Assembly: GCA_964547995.1 (NCBI GenBank)
Contig: CAZJRB010000110.1
Location: forward strand, 1 to 25,481
Direction: 5' to 3'
Length of the DNA stretch: 25,481 nucleotides
Origin: CAZJRB01 sp964547995
GTDB lineage: Bacteria; Planctomycetota; Planctomycetia; Pirellulales; Thermoguttaceae
Shown here one piece after another: positions 24,989 through 25,481 of this stretch. Below the pieces are notes generated by a model. That model saw nothing but the letters and a program-made list of their open reading frames with translations. It did not search any database and was not told the origin of the DNA. The translations under genes were made by a program, and so were the position numbers. Within the stretch, counting starts at the first letter, position 1. Every line of letters begins with the position of its first letter.

Positions 24989-25017
24989 ATTATCACGCGC
25001 ACACGCGAATTTGGCAA
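24989..25017 (-). promoter_or_regulatory. Predicted sigma-70 promoter of the serpin gene
   Basis: Read on the minus strand, TTGCCA (25012-25017, 5 of 6) and GATAAT (24989-24994, 5 of 6) are 17 nt apart. Transcription would start near 24982, giving a leader of about 37 nt. Confidence 0.6.
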
Positions 25018-25045
25018 GCACTTTGCCGGGCACAAGGCGAAACCG

Positions 25046-25074
25046 TTGCACGGCGAGGCCGCTTCGGCTAGGAT
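25046..25074 (+). promoter_or_regulatory. Possible promoter of the glycoside-hydrolase-like gene
   Basis: TTGCAC (25046-25051) and TAGGAT (25069-25074) are 17 nt apart (3 of 6 and 4 of 6). The predicted leader is about 44 nt. The match is weak. Confidence 0.3.
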
Positions 25075-25124
25075 ATTCGTTTGAATTCCTCAACCACAGC
25101 GACACATAAGTGCAAGGAGATGGC

Positions 25125-25481
25125 ATGTTGCGGCGAGTTCGAACCTTATTGTTGTTTGCCCTGGCGTTCGCGGCTTGGATGGGGGCGCCGGTCGCGGCGG
25201 GCAAAGACCGCGGCATGATTCTCGGCGGCAAGATTCTGAAGCCGTACGTCGATGCGTTCAATAAAGACGACGAAGAGTTGTACGCGAACATCCCCAACGC
25301 CGAGGCATTCGAGTTTCTTGACGGCAATATCCCGCTGCTGGAGTGTCCCGACAAAGACATCGAGCGGACCTACTACTTCCGCTGGTGGACCTATCGCAAG
25401 CACGTCAAAAAGACGCCGGACGGCTGGGTGATCACGCCTCCAACAATCTTGCAAACAAGTGGCTTGTTCTTGATACAGTAA
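25125..25481 (+). CDS. N-terminal fragment of a secreted glycoside-hydrolase-like protein (MGH1/GH63-type)
   Basis: 118 residues before a stop at the very end of the window. Signal peptide at about 1-25 (TLLLFALAFAAWMGAPVAA). The mature part, YVDAFNKDDEELYANIPNAE, then FLDGNIPLLECPDKDIE and TYYFRWWTYRKHVKKTPDGW, is the N-terminal portion of a large (alpha/alpha)6 glycoside hydrolase. After WVIT (about 25436) the sequence departs from what I expect for the family (an EFLP...PWAGKHNTI-type continuation) and ends in 14 unrelated residues. The gene is therefore truncated, interrupted by an element, or joined to foreign sequence at a contig edge. AGGAGA sits about 5 nt before the ATG at 25125. Confidence 0.7.
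   Translation: MLRRVRTLLLFALAFAAWMGAPVAAGKDRGMILGGKILKPYVDAFNKDDEELYANIPNAEAFEFLDGNIPLLECPDKDIERTYYFRWWTYRKHVKKTPDGWVITPPTILQTSGLFLIQ

Overview
The window looks like a GC-rich planctomycete chromosome fragment, probably from the Pirellulales or a related lineage. This is inferred from gene content: two DUF1080 (3-keto-disaccharide hydrolase) proteins, a LamG-like secreted protein, a PQQ-type beta-propeller, a NIPSNAP protein and a ThuA-fold protein with Tat-like leaders, a secreted serpin, a heparinase-like protein, and a membrane protein with the planctomycete-style 'LRSLF' head. No rRNA, tRNA, CRISPR array or intact transposase gene was seen.

Layout. (1) 52-8016, all minus strand. Read in the direction of transcription: TonB-dependent receptor, YfiR/DUF4154 periplasmic protein, short membrane histidine kinase, hybrid histidine kinase with a receiver at each end, DUF1080 protein, LamG-like secreted protein, RidA protein. 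The first four genes form a plausible envelope-to-cytoplasm signalling module. The short kinase appears to lack its phospho-accepting His box. (2) 8256-9473: a protein made of three tandem RidA/YjgF-like modules. (3) 10054-15097, minus strand: [NiFe]-hydrogenase maturation cluster hypF-hypC-hypD-hypE. HypE ends in the PRIC tail. hypA, hypB and hydrogenase structural genes are not in the window. (4) 15349-20463: PQQ propeller, NIPSNAP, a convergent small membrane protein, DUF1080 and ThuA proteins. (5) 20464-21124: a repeat-rich gap with a MITE-like inverted repeat and a TPR gene remnant. (6) 21125-24945, minus strand: serpin followed by a heparinase-like protein. (7) 25125-25481: the start of a glycoside-hydrolase-like gene that breaks off at the end of the window.

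The most striking property is a dense and diverse set of short palindromes, at least nine sequence types. Most lie between genes. Three insertions are carried in frame inside the hydrogenase maturation genes: two in hypF (one of them a multi-unit cluster) and one in hypE. There they are translated as 13-34 extra residues. This resembles the Rickettsia palindromic elements that insert into protein genes, and it is the best candidate for something under-described here. Family assignments rest on motif recognition by eye; no database search was run.
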